DNA from: Lachnospiraceae bacterium 3-1
Lineage (GTDB): Bacteria > Bacillota > Clostridia > Lachnospirales > Lachnospiraceae
Assembly: GCA_000403255.2 (NCBI GenBank)
Contig: KE159592.1
Location: 257,674-321,673 of the forward strand
Length of the DNA stretch: 64,000 nt
Reading direction: 5' to 3'
Shown: positions 17,966 through 27,510 of the stretch, piece by piece
Layout: every line of letters starts with the position of its first letter
Position numbering within the stretch: position 1 is the stretch's first letter
The notes under the pieces: generated by a model
What the model saw: the letters and a program-made list of their open reading frames with translations, nothing else
Database searches by the model: none
What the model was told of the DNA's origin: nothing
Program-made: the position numbers and the translations under genes

Positions 17966-18006
17966 GTGAGCAATGAGTCAAGCATCCCCGCTTGCGTAGA
18001 TATTTA
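17966..18006. repeat. Dispersed hairpin repeat, copy 1
   Basis: The segment beginning GTGAGCAATGAGTCAAGCA and ending GATATTTA is about 80% identical to 54443-54483 in the same orientation. It can fold by pairing of GAGCAATG-flanking and CTTGCG parts. It lies in the 129-nt gap between sigE and the metallo-hydrolase gene. Confidence 0.6.
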
Positions 18007-18063
18007 ACGAATGCCACGAGGGTCAAATAGTTATAGCTTTCCTCACAATAAATTATATCACAC

Positions 18064-18804
18064 CTATTCAAACTTTACGATTTCTTTTTTCAGTCTTTTC
18101 ATAATCTTTTTCTCCAAACGTGAAATATAAGATTGGGAAATTCCCAAAAGATCCGCCACTTCTTTCTGAGTCATTTCCTCCCCCTGAGGACTGTTCAATC
18201 CAAAACGCAGTTCCACAATGGTGCGCTCCCGATCCGAAAGTTTTTCCACCGCTTTTCTCAAAAGATTTTTCTCTACCTCCGTCTCTATATCCCGATAAAT
18301 AATATCCTCATCCGTCCCCAGAATATCAGACAAAAGGAGTTCATTTCCATCCCAGTCCACATTTAACGGTTCGTCAATGGAAACTTCCATCCTGGTTTTA
18401 TTGTTTCGACGTAGGTACATGAGGATTTCATTTTCAATACACCGGGAAGCATATGTGGCAAGTTTTATATTTTTGGTAGGATTGAAAGTATTAATTGCCT
18501 TAATAAGCCCTATGGTTCCAATGGAAATCAAATCCTCCACACCAATTCCTGTATTGTCAAATTTCTTTGCTATATACACCACCAGCCGCAGATTATGCTC
18601 AATTAATATACTTCTGGCGCGTTCTGATTCTTCCCCATCCAACATCTGAATACAGCGATTTTCCTCCCTTGCCTCTAGCGGTGCAGGCAAAATTTCTGCA
18701 CCTCCGATATAGTGAATATCCCCCTTTTTCAAAAACAAGCAGCTCCACAAATTCGGTATCAATTTCATTTGAAAATGCTGGGGTACTGTGATTTTTATGT
18801 ACAT
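18064..18804 (-). CDS. sigE: RNA polymerase sigma-E (mother-cell sporulation sigma factor), pro-form
   Basis: 246 residues. An N-terminal pro-sequence of about 30 residues ends near [10 protein letters not shown], where SpoIIGA cleaves. Regions 2 ([27 protein letters not shown]) and 4 ([23 protein letters not shown]) are intact, and [16 protein letters not shown] is characteristic of SigE. AAGGAGG precedes the ATG. It directs early mother-cell transcription. It follows spoIIGA by 12 nt, as in all endospore formers, and so shares its Spo0A-type promoter. Confidence 0.97.
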   Translation of the reverse strand: MYIKITVPQHFQMKLIPNLWSCLFLKKGDIHYIGGAEILPAPLEAREENRCIQMLDGEESERARSILIEHNLRLVVYIAKKFDNTGIGVEDLISIGTIGLIKAINTFNPTKNIKLATYASRCIENEILMYLRRNNKTRMEVSIDEPLNVDWDGNELLLSDILGTDEDIIYRDIETEVEKNLLRKAVEKLSDRERTIVELRFGLNSPQGEEMTQKEVADLLGISQSYISRLEKKIMKRLKKEIVKFE

Positions 18805-18816
18805 ACTGATCCTCCT

Positions 18817-19602
18817 TCAACTTTCCATGCTTTTTGCATTTAATATCACATCACATTCATCATCTTGAAATAATTTTTCATCTGCAATGCCAAAAACAGG
18901 TTTTTTCAGATACAATGGATGCTCTTCCTTCATAATGTACATTCCTTCTAAGGTAACAGCCTCAAGCAGTCCTGATTCCCGCCCTAATGAGTGAAATGGA
19001 ATCATTCTAAGAGGAATCTGCTCTTTTTGTATCTGTTCCCAGAGAACCTTTTTCTTTATAATATGTACTGGCCGGTTTACCAATGGATCTACCAGCAAAT
19101 TTCCTGTATCATAAAATCCCTTTACAGAAATATTCCCTTCCCTGGTAACCAGAAGAAGGTCATATTTTGTTTCTTTTTCTCTTTTCAAATTTTTTAGGAA
19201 TCTTCCCGCTATCATCAAAAATAATACAGAACCCAACAGCCAAAGGATAAAATGGCTGGTTTCTGTTCCATTTGCCATTCCCCACTCCAAAACGCCGCCT
19301 AGTAGGATAAACGCCAGATACGTAACTGACCACTGACTTAAAAATTCCTTTTTACTTTTGCTATGATAACACAGATATACCATCAGAGGGTTCACCAGAA
19401 AATGCACGCATATCTGATACCAGTTATAATCCTTCAATTGGAAAAAGAGGAGCATAGAAGCAGAGGTTCCTACAAAGCTTCCCAATAAAATCCTTCCTGG
19501 CCGAATACGCTGCTTCATCAGCTTTCCTGCAATGAAAAGAGCCATACTATCCATCATAAAATTCATCAGAAACCAAACATCTGCATATAATTCATATTCC
19601 AC
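18817..19602 (-). CDS. spoIIGA: SpoIIGA, sigma-E processing peptidase
   Basis: 261 residues, somewhat shorter than the Bacillus protein. Five hydrophobic segments fill residues 8-135, and a C-terminal aspartyl-protease domain has the catalytic motif YDTGN (Asp165). It sits in the septal membrane and removes the SigE pro-sequence after a signal from the forespore. AAGGAGG precedes the ATG. It is followed directly by sigE and lies downstream of ftsZ, from which it is cut off by a terminator. Confidence 0.95.
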   Translation of the reverse strand: MEYELYADVWFLMNFMMDSMALFIAGKLMKQRIRPGRILLGSFVGTSASMLLFFQLKDYNWYQICVHFLVNPLMVYLCYHSKSKKEFLSQWSVTYLAFILLGGVLEWGMANGTETSHFILWLLGSVLFLMIAGRFLKNLKREKETKYDLLLVTREGNISVKGFYDTGNLLVDPLVNRPVHIIKKKVLWEQIQKEQIPLRMIPFHSLGRESGLLEAVTLEGMYIMKEEHPLYLKKPVFGIADEKLFQDDECDVILNAKSMES

Positions 19603-19658
19603 CTACACCCTCCTTACCTAATATTCATACAACCTGATGACAGCCATCTGATAAGGAT

Positions 19659-19692
19659 AGTATAAAATGAACCTAGGGATTTTTTTGTCAAA
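19659..19692 (-). promoter_or_regulatory. spoIIG-like, Spo0A-dependent promoter
   Basis: On the minus strand TTGACA (19686-19691) and TATACT (19659-19664) are 21 bp apart. The -35 lies inside TTTGACAAA, the reverse complement of a Spo0A box (TTTGTCRAA). The Bacillus spoIIG promoter likewise has a near-consensus -35 placed about 22 bp from the -10 and needs Spo0A~P. The match in position and spacing supports the assignment. Confidence 0.7.
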
Positions 19693-19734
19693 CCATTGTC
19701 CCCATTTCCTAAAATTCTTTTACAAAAAATGACA

Positions 19735-19780
19735 GAAAAAGAAAAACCCTATCACAGTACAACTTGTGAACTGCGATAGG
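19735..19780 (-). terminator. Terminator of ftsZ
   Basis: CCTATCGCAGT pairs with ACTGTGATAGG around an 11-nt loop and runs into TTTTTCTTTTTC on the minus strand, 33 nt past the ftsZ stop. Confidence 0.92.
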
Positions 19781-19812
19781 ATTTTTCTAGCCCGTCTGTC
19801 TATGTATCTTGT

Positions 19813-21051
19813 TTATTTTTTTGTGGTCTTTAAAAATTCTGGAATCTTAATATCCCGCTCTGGAATACTGCTCTCCGGTCTTCTAGGTCTCTGAATTCCA
19901 AGGGTAGACGCTGTTACTCCTAGATTACTGTTTGCTGTTGTAGGAGAAGACGGCTGAACTGTTCCATAGGAATTCGCCGGACGTGTTACAGTGCCAATAT
20001 TACTTGTAGGTCTTGTGGCGGCTGTTCTTGCTGTACCCGGCATCCTTTGCACAGTATTCTGTCCATATTTCATTCCAGGCATTACCTTTGGCGACGCTGC
20101 TGCCTCTCCCAATCCGGTAGCAATTACTGTGATAATTGCCTGATCCGACATATCCTCATCAAACTTCGCTCCAAAAATAATATTGGCGCTATCTCCTGCC
20201 AAATCCTGTACATAACTAGCAGCATCATTGGCATCCATCAGAGAAATATCACCAGAAATATTAATAATTACATGGGAAGCTCCTGTAATGGTTGTCTCCA
20301 ACAAAGGACTGGCAACTGCAAGCTTCACAGCCTCTATCGCCTTATCATCCCCAGTAGCCATGCCAATACCGATATGAGCTAATCCCTTATCCTTCATAAC
20401 TGTCTGAACATCTGCAAAATCCAGATTAATCAACGCTGGCACATTTATCAAATCTGTAATTCCTTGTACCGCCTGCTGAAGTACTTCATCTGCTTTCTTT
20501 AAAGCGTCCGGCATAGTGGTCCGCCTGTCCACAATCTCAAGAAGCTTATCATTGGGAATTACAATTAAGGTATCGACATTCTCTTTCAGCCGTTCAATTC
20601 CTCCCATGGCATTGATCATACGTGCTTTGGCCTCAAACTTAAATGGCTTTGTCACAACACCTACCGTCAATATTCCCATTTCCTTTGCAATCCTTGCAAC
20701 TACTGGCGCTGCGCCTGTTCCTGTTCCACCGCCCATGCCACAAGTTACAAATACCATATCCGCTCCTTTAATCTCAGCGGTTAATTCTTCTACATTCTCT
20801 TCGGCAGCTTTCTCGCCGATCTCCGGCTGTGCTCCTGCTCCTAGCCCTTTTGTCAGTTTCTCACCGATCTGAACCAGCGTAGGCGCCTTACAAAGCGTCA
20901 GTGCCTGCTTGTCCGTATTAATACCGACAAACTCAACACCACCGATATTTTCTTCAATCATTCTATTAACAGCGTTATTTCCAGCCCCTCCTACACCAAT
21001 TACGATGATCTTTGCACTGGACTCTGCCTCTGGCGTCATTATTTCAAGCAA
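19813..21051 (-). CDS. ftsZ: Cell division GTPase FtsZ
   Basis: 412 residues from a TTG at 21051; GGAGG lies 7 nt before it, whereas the in-frame ATG 4 codons later is too far from the site. The tubulin signature GGGTGTG is at 107-113, with NTDKQAL, the T7-loop NLDFADV and a GTPase domain to about 320. A variable Thr/Pro/Ala linker follows and the C-terminal conserved peptide ends [12 protein letters not shown], which binds FtsA/SepF-type partners. It polymerises into the Z ring. It is the last dcw gene and has its own promoter and terminator. Confidence 0.97.
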   Translation of the reverse strand: MLEIMTPEAESSAKIIVIGVGGAGNNAVNRMIEENIGGVEFVGINTDKQALTLCKAPTLVQIGEKLTKGLGAGAQPEIGEKAAEENVEELTAEIKGADMVFVTCGMGGGTGTGAAPVVARIAKEMGILTVGVVTKPFKFEAKARMINAMGGIERLKENVDTLIVIPNDKLLEIVDRRTTMPDALKKADEVLQQAVQGITDLINVPALINLDFADVQTVMKDKGLAHIGIGMATGDDKAIEAVKLAVASPLLETTITGASHVIINISGDISLMDANDAASYVQDLAGDSANIIFGAKFDEDMSDQAIITVIATGLGEAAASPKVMPGMKYGQNTVQRMPGTARTAATRPTSNIGTVTRPANSYGTVQPSSPTTANSNLGVTASTLGIQRPRRPESSIPERDIKIPEFLKTTKK

Positions 21052-21127
21052 GGTTCTTCCTCCTTTTGTCTTCTATATAAAGATTTTCTTTTTCACTCAA
21101 TAAGCCCACTTTAAACTCTTATACAAT

Positions 21128-21156
21128 ATACTATAATTTTTTATGGAATTAATCAA
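21128..21156 (-). promoter_or_regulatory. Sigma-A promoter candidate of ftsZ
   Basis: Minus strand TTGATT, 17-nt spacer, TAGTAT, in the 188-nt gap between ftsQ and ftsZ, about 75 nt before the TTG start. A second TATA-like run (TATAAG) follows directly. Confidence 0.6.
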
Positions 21157-21239
21157 GTAAGAATTTATAAATTATTTCATTTTTTCACTCATTTCCATAT
21201 GTTCCTGACAAAATCATCTTCTTTTTTGACAAAATTTAC

Positions 21240-21992
21240 CTACCCAGCCCTCTCAAACGTAATATCTGTCGTGTTTTCTGTCCAGCTTTCCAAATGGAGC
21301 GTACCTTTTTCCCCGTCTAGTTGTGGAAGCACATGGGAAAGCCTTACAATTTTTTCATTCAAGTTCTCTGCTGATCCCACAAGAACTTTGATACCACCAT
21401 ATTGCAACGTATAGCTCCCCTCCTCCCCATATTTGATATTTTCCGGCACTTGCTCATATTTCTTTAACATTTGTGTCAAAGATAGTAAATTTTTCAGAAT
21501 ATTTTTTCCTTTTATCGGAAGTTTCTCATATAATACAATTTGTTCAACCTCCAGCCCGCTTACAACCGGTACCCCTTCAATGACCTCTGAGGACAGCTCC
21601 ACCACAAACCCATCTTTATCAAAGTAAGCATTCTGGCCCAAAGCATCAATATAGACACGGCCCAACAGCGCTTTCTCATAAACTTCAATTCTCAAGGTAT
21701 GAGGTGATTCCAAAAAAACTTCCATAGTGTCCACAAAAGGCATTTCCTCTGGCTCTACAAATTTGTATTTAAAATACACATACAAGCTATTCCAGCAATA
21801 TTCGTCATCCAACAGCCAGTCTTCCATGGCCTCATCAGGATAATGCTCATTTCCCGTAACCTTTACTTTTTCCACAACAAACACTTTAATAACCACCAAA
21901 GCTGCAATGGCCAAAAACAAAGCACTTATCAGAAACGTAAGCCCAATGGCTTTCCATCGTTTCTTACGTTTCCTTTCTTCTCTTCTTCCCAT
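21240..21992 (-). CDS. ftsQ: Division protein FtsQ/DivIB
   Basis: 250 residues: a short basic cytosolic N-terminus (MGRREERKRKKRWK), one membrane span (about 16-36), then a POTRA domain (VEKVKVTGNEHYPDEAMEDWL, about 42-110) and the beta domain of FtsQ/DivIB. It links the Z ring to septal wall synthesis as part of the FtsQLB complex. It starts 3 nt after ftsW ends. murG and murB, often found between ftsW and ftsQ, are absent here. Confidence 0.9.
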   Translation of the reverse strand: MGRREERKRKKRWKAIGLTFLISALFLAIAALVVIKVFVVEKVKVTGNEHYPDEAMEDWLLDDEYCWNSLYVYFKYKFVEPEEMPFVDTMEVFLESPHTLRIEVYEKALLGRVYIDALGQNAYFDKDGFVVELSSEVIEGVPVVSGLEVEQIVLYEKLPIKGKNILKNLLSLTQMLKKYEQVPENIKYGEEGSYTLQYGGIKVLVGSAENLNEKIVRLSHVLPQLDGEKGTLHLESWTENTTDITFERAG

Positions 21993-21995
21993 ATC

Positions 21996-23114
21996 CTACT
22001 CCTGTTCAAAATGGATTCCTCTGGATACACTAAGCACCAGCCCGATTTCTGTTAGCAGAAACAATACGCTTGTTCCGCCGTAACTGATAAAAGGCAGGGA
22101 AATACCTGTATTCGGTATCGTATTGGTTACTACCGCGATATTTAAAATAACCTGTATCGAAATATGTGCAAGAGCTCCTGTTACAATCAACGCCCCATAT
22201 AAATCCTGGGCATTACTGGCAATCACCATAAACCGCCAGATTACAATGACAAAAAGCAAAATCACGCTGATTGCCCCAAACAGCCCCAGCTCCTCACAAA
22301 TGATAGAAAAAATCATATCATTCTGGGCCTCCGGCACAAACCCTAATTTCTGCATGCTGCCCCCCAGCCCTTTTCCAAACAATCCACCGGAACCTATGGC
22401 ATAAAGCCCTTGGAGTGTTTGATATCCTTTGGCATATTTTTCTGGATTTCTCCAAATCAGCAGACGTTCCGCCCGGTAAGATTCCATCATAATAAATATT
22501 GCGCCAAAAGCAATCACTGCACCTCCCGCAACCAAAAACTGCATATATTTTGGACTTGCAACGAACACCATAGAAATGGCAATTCCCAATATAATAATTG
22601 CAGTACTCAAGTTTTCTGTTGCCACAATCCCTACCATAGGCAGGACAATTGCAATGATTTTTACCAATGAAGAAAATTTTCCCATCTGTTTTGGCATTTT
22701 ACTGATAATCGTTGCCAAAAACACAATAATTGCCAGCTTTGCCGCCTCAGAAGGCTGGAAACTGGTAAAGCCTAAATCCAGCCAGCGTTTTGCGCCATGG
22801 GATTCTGATCCTTTAAAAAGCACCAGGGTACATAGCCCGAACGCACCTATGTATGCAATAAGCCAAAAATTTTTCCAGACACGATAATCAATCCTGGAAA
22901 CGACTATCATAACTGTTATCCCCAAAACATCCGCCAAAAGCTGCTTTTTCAAATAGAAAGCCCCATCCTTGAATTTTAACTGCCCATTGTAGGCGCTTGT
23001 ACTGTACAGCATAACCAGTCCAAAACAAATCAGGAAAAAAACAATCAGCAGCAGCGTATAGTCAAAATAGCGGATATTTTTTTGTCTTCTGTCAGTCTTT
23101 CGTTCTCTACCCAT
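21996..23114 (-). CDS. ftsW: FtsW/SpoVE peptidoglycan glycosyltransferase (SEDS family)
   Basis: 372 residues with about ten hydrophobic segments. SEDS motifs seen: GSESHGAKRWLDLGFTSFQPSEAAKLA (about residues 80-106), the catalytic-Asp loop region near RLLIWRNPEKYAKGYQ, GLGGSMQKLGFVPEAQNDMIF, and the C-terminal FISYGGTSVLFLL. It polymerises septal glycan from lipid II together with a class B PBP. In Clostridia this locus may supply both vegetative FtsW and sporulation SpoVE functions, which cannot be told apart from sequence. It lies between murD and ftsQ. Confidence 0.92.
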   Translation of the reverse strand: MGRERKTDRRQKNIRYFDYTLLLIVFFLICFGLVMLYSTSAYNGQLKFKDGAFYLKKQLLADVLGITVMIVVSRIDYRVWKNFWLIAYIGAFGLCTLVLFKGSESHGAKRWLDLGFTSFQPSEAAKLAIIVFLATIISKMPKQMGKFSSLVKIIAIVLPMVGIVATENLSTAIIILGIAISMVFVASPKYMQFLVAGGAVIAFGAIFIMMESYRAERLLIWRNPEKYAKGYQTLQGLYAIGSGGLFGKGLGGSMQKLGFVPEAQNDMIFSIICEELGLFGAISVILLFVIVIWRFMVIASNAQDLYGALIVTGALAHISIQVILNIAVVTNTIPNTGISLPFISYGGTSVLFLLTEIGLVLSVSRGIHFEQE

Positions 23115-23143
23115 ATCAGCACTCCTGACTTACGATTTCACAG

Positions 23144-24511
23144 TTATTCTTTTAATCCCCTCGCCAGTTCTTTAAACATTTCTCCACGTTGTTCATAATT
23201 TCGGAACATCCCCCAGCTTGCACAGGCTGGAGAAAGCAATACTGCATCCCCGCTTACCGCGTAATCAAAACAGACCGTTACCGCTTCTTTTAGACTTTCC
23301 GCCAAAATAATATCATCTTTTGGATATCCAAGGCGGATCGCCGTATCCCTTATTTTCTCTCTGGTAGCTCCAAGCAAAACAAATTTCTTCACTTTTCCAT
23401 CAAATGCGCGAATCCATTCATCATACTCTGAATCCTTATCATATCCGCCCCCAATCAACAAGGTAGGCCATTCCATGGCACGGACTGCCTGAATCGCAGC
23501 ATCCGGATTCGTACCCTTAGAATCATTATAAAAACGAACGCCTCGTTTGGTAACCACATATTCTATTCTATGCTCCACTGCTGGAAACGTAACCAAAACT
23601 TCTTTTATTTTTTCCAGAGAAACCCCTGCCATCTTTGCCATGGCTACTGCAGCCATCACATTTTCGTAATTATGTTTTCCAAGAAGCTTTAGTTCTCTGA
23701 CATTACATACGGTATCCCTTTTCCCATCCCATGCAAATATGATTTCTTCTCCATCCAGATAAATACCATGCTCCAGTATCCTCTGGCTGCTGAAAAATAC
23801 TACCTTCGCTTTGACCTGATTGGAAAATTCCCGTAGTATAGTATCCTCATAATTTAAAACACAAACCTGCTGCTCTCTTTGGTTTGCAGCAATCCTTTTC
23901 TTGGCCTGCTGATAATTCTCCATGGTGTGATGACGATTCAAATGGTCTGGCGTAATATTTAAAATCGCTGAGACCTGGGGACAAAATTCATGTACCGTTT
24001 CCAACTGGAAGCTGCTGATTTCTGCCACCGTTACAGAGTCTTTTGTTGTATCGCATACTAAGCTGGTATATGGAATTCCAATATTTCCAACCACCTTTAC
24101 CTCCAAGCCTGCATGCATCATAATCTTTCCCAAAAGAGAAGTGGTAGTGGTTTTTCCATTGGTTCCGGTTACTGCTAACACCTGTCCTTTTTCAAAAGCA
24201 TAAGCAAGCTCTATTTCCCCCCAGATTTTCATCCCAGCCTGACGCATTGCATCTGCCATGGGAGTATCCGTGGGCACACCTGGACTAAATACTGCGATAT
24301 CACAATCACTCAACACACGTCCTGGTAATTCACCCGCTAGAATTTCCACCTGCTCCAACAAAACAGATTTCTTTCTAATCTCTTCTATTTTTAATTCTTT
24401 GTTGTCATCATATAAAATAACTGGAAATTTGCGGCTTACCAAAAGCTTCGTTGCTGCAATTCCACTGATGCCAGTTCCTACTACCAAAAATTTCTTTTCA
24501 TTCAGGTTCAA
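23144..24511 (-). CDS. murD: UDP-N-acetylmuramoylalanine-D-glutamate ligase
   Basis: 455 residues from a TTG at 24511, preceded by AGGAGGG at 6 nt; the frame further upstream runs into mraY and is not a start. An N-terminal Rossmann-like UDP-binding domain (VVGTGISGIAATKLL), the ATP-binding loop AVTGTNGKTTTTSLLG (about 112-127), the carbamylated-lysine region, and C-terminal YNDSKGTNPDA and LSPACASWGMF motifs are all present. It adds D-Glu to UDP-MurNAc-L-Ala in the cytosol. It follows mraY by 11 nt. Confidence 0.96.
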   Translation of the reverse strand: MNLNEKKFLVVGTGISGIAATKLLVSRKFPVILYDDNKELKIEEIRKKSVLLEQVEILAGELPGRVLSDCDIAVFSPGVPTDTPMADAMRQAGMKIWGEIELAYAFEKGQVLAVTGTNGKTTTTSLLGKIMMHAGLEVKVVGNIGIPYTSLVCDTTKDSVTVAEISSFQLETVHEFCPQVSAILNITPDHLNRHHTMENYQQAKKRIAANQREQQVCVLNYEDTILREFSNQVKAKVVFFSSQRILEHGIYLDGEEIIFAWDGKRDTVCNVRELKLLGKHNYENVMAAVAMAKMAGVSLEKIKEVLVTFPAVEHRIEYVVTKRGVRFYNDSKGTNPDAAIQAVRAMEWPTLLIGGGYDKDSEYDEWIRAFDGKVKKFVLLGATREKIRDTAIRLGYPKDDIILAESLKEAVTVCFDYAVSGDAVLLSPACASWGMFRNYEQRGEMFKELARGLKE

Positions 24512-24522
24512 TGTTATCCCTC

Positions 24523-25488
24523 CTACAGCGCAAGCAGCCCAATCAAGCACAAGATAGCAGTAATAATGGAGAATACTGCAACTACTCTGGTCTCGGACCA
24601 TCCGCCTAATTCAAAATGATGATGTATGGGCGCCATACGAAAAATGCGTTTTCCTCCTGTCTTTTTAAAATAAGTTACCTGTATCATAACGGACAGAAGC
24701 TCTACCCAATAAATCAGCGCCACAATCAAGATAAATATGGGCATATGCAGTACATAAGCAGTGGAAGCCACAAACCCTCCCAAGGCCAAGGAACCTGTAT
24801 CACCCATAAACACACTGGCTGGATACACATTAAATAATAAAAATCCTAACAATGCACCTACTACCGCACAGGTAACCGGCTCAATTCCGCTCCCTGTTCC
24901 CACAGCAACTACAGAAAAAAAAGTTGCAATCAAAACCGTTACGCTGGAGGCTAATCCATCCAGTCCATCGGTAAAATTGGCTCCATTGACGGTTCCCAAA
25001 ATAGCCAAAAACATAACAGGAGCTGCCAGCCAGCCCAAATCCAGATAAATTCCCTGTTCAAATCCCCCCGTAAAAGGAATCAGCATCCTGGAAGCTCCTT
25101 CTGTATACTGGTTCATATAGAAAATAAACACAATCGTTACTAAAATTTGTCCTGTCATTTTCTGCCAGGGTAAAAGTCCGTCAGACCTCCGTAATACCAC
25201 TTTTAAATAATCATCCAAAAAGCCGATAATACCAAATCCCACTGTTACAAACACAATTGGAAGAATTCCTGGATAATCTTTCATATAAATCAAGGAAGTG
25301 GCAATAATGCCTGCCAATATCATCAGTCCACCCATGGTAGGCGTACCAGCCTTTTTCAAATGAGATTTCAACTCTTCCCGCTCTGTCTGCCCTATTTTCA
25401 GTTTTCTTAAGACCGGAATCACCACTGGACCTAAGACGGCTGTGATTGCAAAAGCTATCAATACCGGAATTATCACTTTCTGTGCCAT
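24523..25488 (-). CDS. mraY: Phospho-N-acetylmuramoyl-pentapeptide transferase
   Basis: 321 residues, ten membrane spans. Motifs: GTPTMGG, the catalytic FLDDYLK, NFTDGLDGLA, FMGDTGSLALGG, and the C-terminal FRMAPIHHHFELGGWSE. It transfers phospho-MurNAc-pentapeptide to undecaprenyl phosphate to form lipid I at the inner face of the membrane. murE and murF, usually upstream, are not in this cluster, so it directly follows the second PBP gene by 80 nt. Confidence 0.97.
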   Translation of the reverse strand: MAQKVIIPVLIAFAITAVLGPVVIPVLRKLKIGQTEREELKSHLKKAGTPTMGGLMILAGIIATSLIYMKDYPGILPIVFVTVGFGIIGFLDDYLKVVLRRSDGLLPWQKMTGQILVTIVFIFYMNQYTEGASRMLIPFTGGFEQGIYLDLGWLAAPVMFLAILGTVNGANFTDGLDGLASSVTVLIATFFSVVAVGTGSGIEPVTCAVVGALLGFLLFNVYPASVFMGDTGSLALGGFVASTAYVLHMPIFILIVALIYWVELLSVMIQVTYFKKTGGKRIFRMAPIHHHFELGGWSETRVVAVFSIITAILCLIGLLAL

Positions 25489-25568
25489 TTTCTTTACACC
25501 TCTTTATTCTTACGATGTTTCAGCCACCGTACCTTTCTTTCTCGTTTTCTCTTTCAGATCAATGTTTC

Positions 25569-27398
25569 CTAGGACTCTTCTTTCTTTTCTTTCTCAGGTA
25601 CTGCCTGTTTTTCAATTCCAAGATAGGGCAGAATATTTGAAAAAATTTCTTTTACCACAGGAGCTGCTATGGTACCGCCATAATAAATCCCCTTCGGATT
25701 GTTAATAATCACCAATGCCAAGACTTGCGGGTCCTCTGCCGGAGCAAAGCCCAAAAAGGAAGAAATATACTTATTGGCGCTTCTGGGAAGGGTCTGGGAA
25801 GTGGCTGTCTTTCCTCCTATGGAAAATCCTTCGATATATGCCCGGTTTCCGCTTCCTTCGGATACTACCTTTTCCAACACGCTCCGCAATATTCCTGACG
25901 TTTCATCACTGACAATCCCCTCTTCCACGTTATACTGAAGTGTCTCTACCAATTCACCTTGATCATTCTTCACGGATACTCCAAAATGTGGCGTAATCCT
26001 GTTTCCTCCATTGATTAAAGAAGAAACTGTTGTTGCAAGCTGGATCGGCGTAATCTGAAAAGACTGTCCGAAAGAAACTGTGGCCAACTCTACCGGCCCT
26101 ACATTTTTCTTATTATGCATAATAGTGGAAGCCTCTCCTGGTAAATCAATCCCTGTTCGTTTTAACAGCCCAAACTGTTCAAAATATTTATACATGTTAT
26201 CTACGCCCAAACGCAGCCCTAACTCAATAAACACAGGATTGCAGGAATTCATAATCCCCTGGGTAAAATCCTCCGAACCATGGCCTGTTCTTTTATGACA
26301 ATGAATTCTCCGATCCTCCACCATTTTATAACCTGGACAGAAGAAATGATCATCTAAGGATACTACCCCTTCTTCAAAGGAAGCCGCCGTGGTAATGGTC
26401 TTAAATACAGAACCTGGCTCATAAGTATCATTGATACAGGGATTCCGCCACATCTGATTCAGAAGATCCTGCTTATTTTTTTCTTTTGTCTCCTCTGCTT
26501 CTTTCTGTTCTTTTAAAGTTTCTCCCGCTGCTGCCATCGTTTCTGTCTCTTCCTCCTTTTGGGATACTTCTTCTGCTTCTATCAATGTAAAGGGGTCGTT
26601 CAAGTCAAACTCAGGCACATTGACCATTGCTAAAATTTCCCCATTATCGGGCTTCATTACAACCACAGAAACTCCATCCGCAGATTTTGCTTCCATTACT
26701 TTTTTTGCAGCCTGTTCACTATACATCTGAATGTTATAATCCAGACTTATATGCAAATTATTTCCATCCACCGGCTCTTGCCGCCGTTCTCCTGCATTTT
26801 CAATTTCCACTCCTCTTGCATCTGTAAGAGTCAAAATCTTACCATTGCTTCCTTTTAGATAATCTTCATAGATAACCTCTAAACCGATAATTCCTTGATT
26901 ATCTCCGCCAGTAAACCCAAGTACCCGGGAAGCCAAGGTTCCATAGGGATAGTAACGTTTATAATCTTCATCCACTTTTACCCCTGCAAGTCCGTAATTA
27001 CGGATGCGGTCTCCCACTTCTTTATCTACATTGGATTTTATCCTTTCAATGGAGCTTACCTTTTCCACCCGTTTTCGTACTGCCGCTTCTTCCATCCCCA
27101 ATTCTTTTGTCAGAACTCGGATCACTTCTTCTGGTTCTTTTATCTGACTATTGATTACAGAAATCGTGCATACCGTTCGGTTGGTTGCCAGCACCGTACC
27201 AGTGGAATCAATGATTTTTCCTCTGGCCGCTTTGATATCCCGCTCCCGTTCATGTAGATTTTCTGCTTTTTCCCCATAATATTCTGAACAAAAGATCATC
27301 AGATATATCAATCTTCCTGCGAGAAACACTAAAATCAGCATCACTACGGTAAAAACAATCAATAATTTCTTTCGATTAAAGGTTTTATTACGAAACAT
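25569..27398 (-). CDS. Class B penicillin-binding protein (SpoVD/FtsI type)
   Basis: 609 residues: one N-terminal membrane anchor (about 12-32), a dimerisation domain with RGKIIDSTGTVLATN, and a transpeptidase domain with active-site SVFK in EPGSVFKTI, SCN in MNSCNPVF, and KTA in GGKTATSQ. A Glu/Lys-rich loop of ~35 residues (about 275-312) is inserted ahead of the active site. It lacks the C-terminal PASTA domain that Bacillus SpoVD has. Position after another class B PBP and before mraY is the classic place of spoVD, so it may make spore cortex peptidoglycan, but a vegetative role is possible. Confidence 0.88.
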   Translation of the reverse strand: MFRNKTFNRKKLLIVFTVVMLILVFLAGRLIYLMIFCSEYYGEKAENLHERERDIKAARGKIIDSTGTVLATNRTVCTISVINSQIKEPEEVIRVLTKELGMEEAAVRKRVEKVSSIERIKSNVDKEVGDRIRNYGLAGVKVDEDYKRYYPYGTLASRVLGFTGGDNQGIIGLEVIYEDYLKGSNGKILTLTDARGVEIENAGERRQEPVDGNNLHISLDYNIQMYSEQAAKKVMEAKSADGVSVVVMKPDNGEILAMVNVPEFDLNDPFTLIEAEEVSQKEEETETMAAAGETLKEQKEAEETKEKNKQDLLNQMWRNPCINDTYEPGSVFKTITTAASFEEGVVSLDDHFFCPGYKMVEDRRIHCHKRTGHGSEDFTQGIMNSCNPVFIELGLRLGVDNMYKYFEQFGLLKRTGIDLPGEASTIMHNKKNVGPVELATVSFGQSFQITPIQLATTVSSLINGGNRITPHFGVSVKNDQGELVETLQYNVEEGIVSDETSGILRSVLEKVVSEGSGNRAYIEGFSIGGKTATSQTLPRSANKYISSFLGFAPAEDPQVLALVIINNPKGIYYGGTIAAPVVKEIFSNILPYLGIEKQAVPEKEKKEES

Positions 27399-27400
27399 CT

Positions 27401-27454
27401 CATAACCTCACTACAATAATTATTACAATCTATTACAAACTGTATGAGGTTATG
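27401..27454. repeat. Inverted repeat between the two PBP genes
   Basis: CATAACCTCA (27401-27410) and TGAGGTTATG (27445-27454) are perfectly complementary around a 34-nt AT-rich loop, in the 112-nt gap of the operon. No T-tract follows on either strand, so it may be an RNA processing or attenuating structure. Confidence 0.5.
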
Positions 27455-27510
27455 TACTTTTTATTTGGAATCGAAAACCCTTTTCCCTTTCCCTATGCTG
27501 CCCGAATCAT

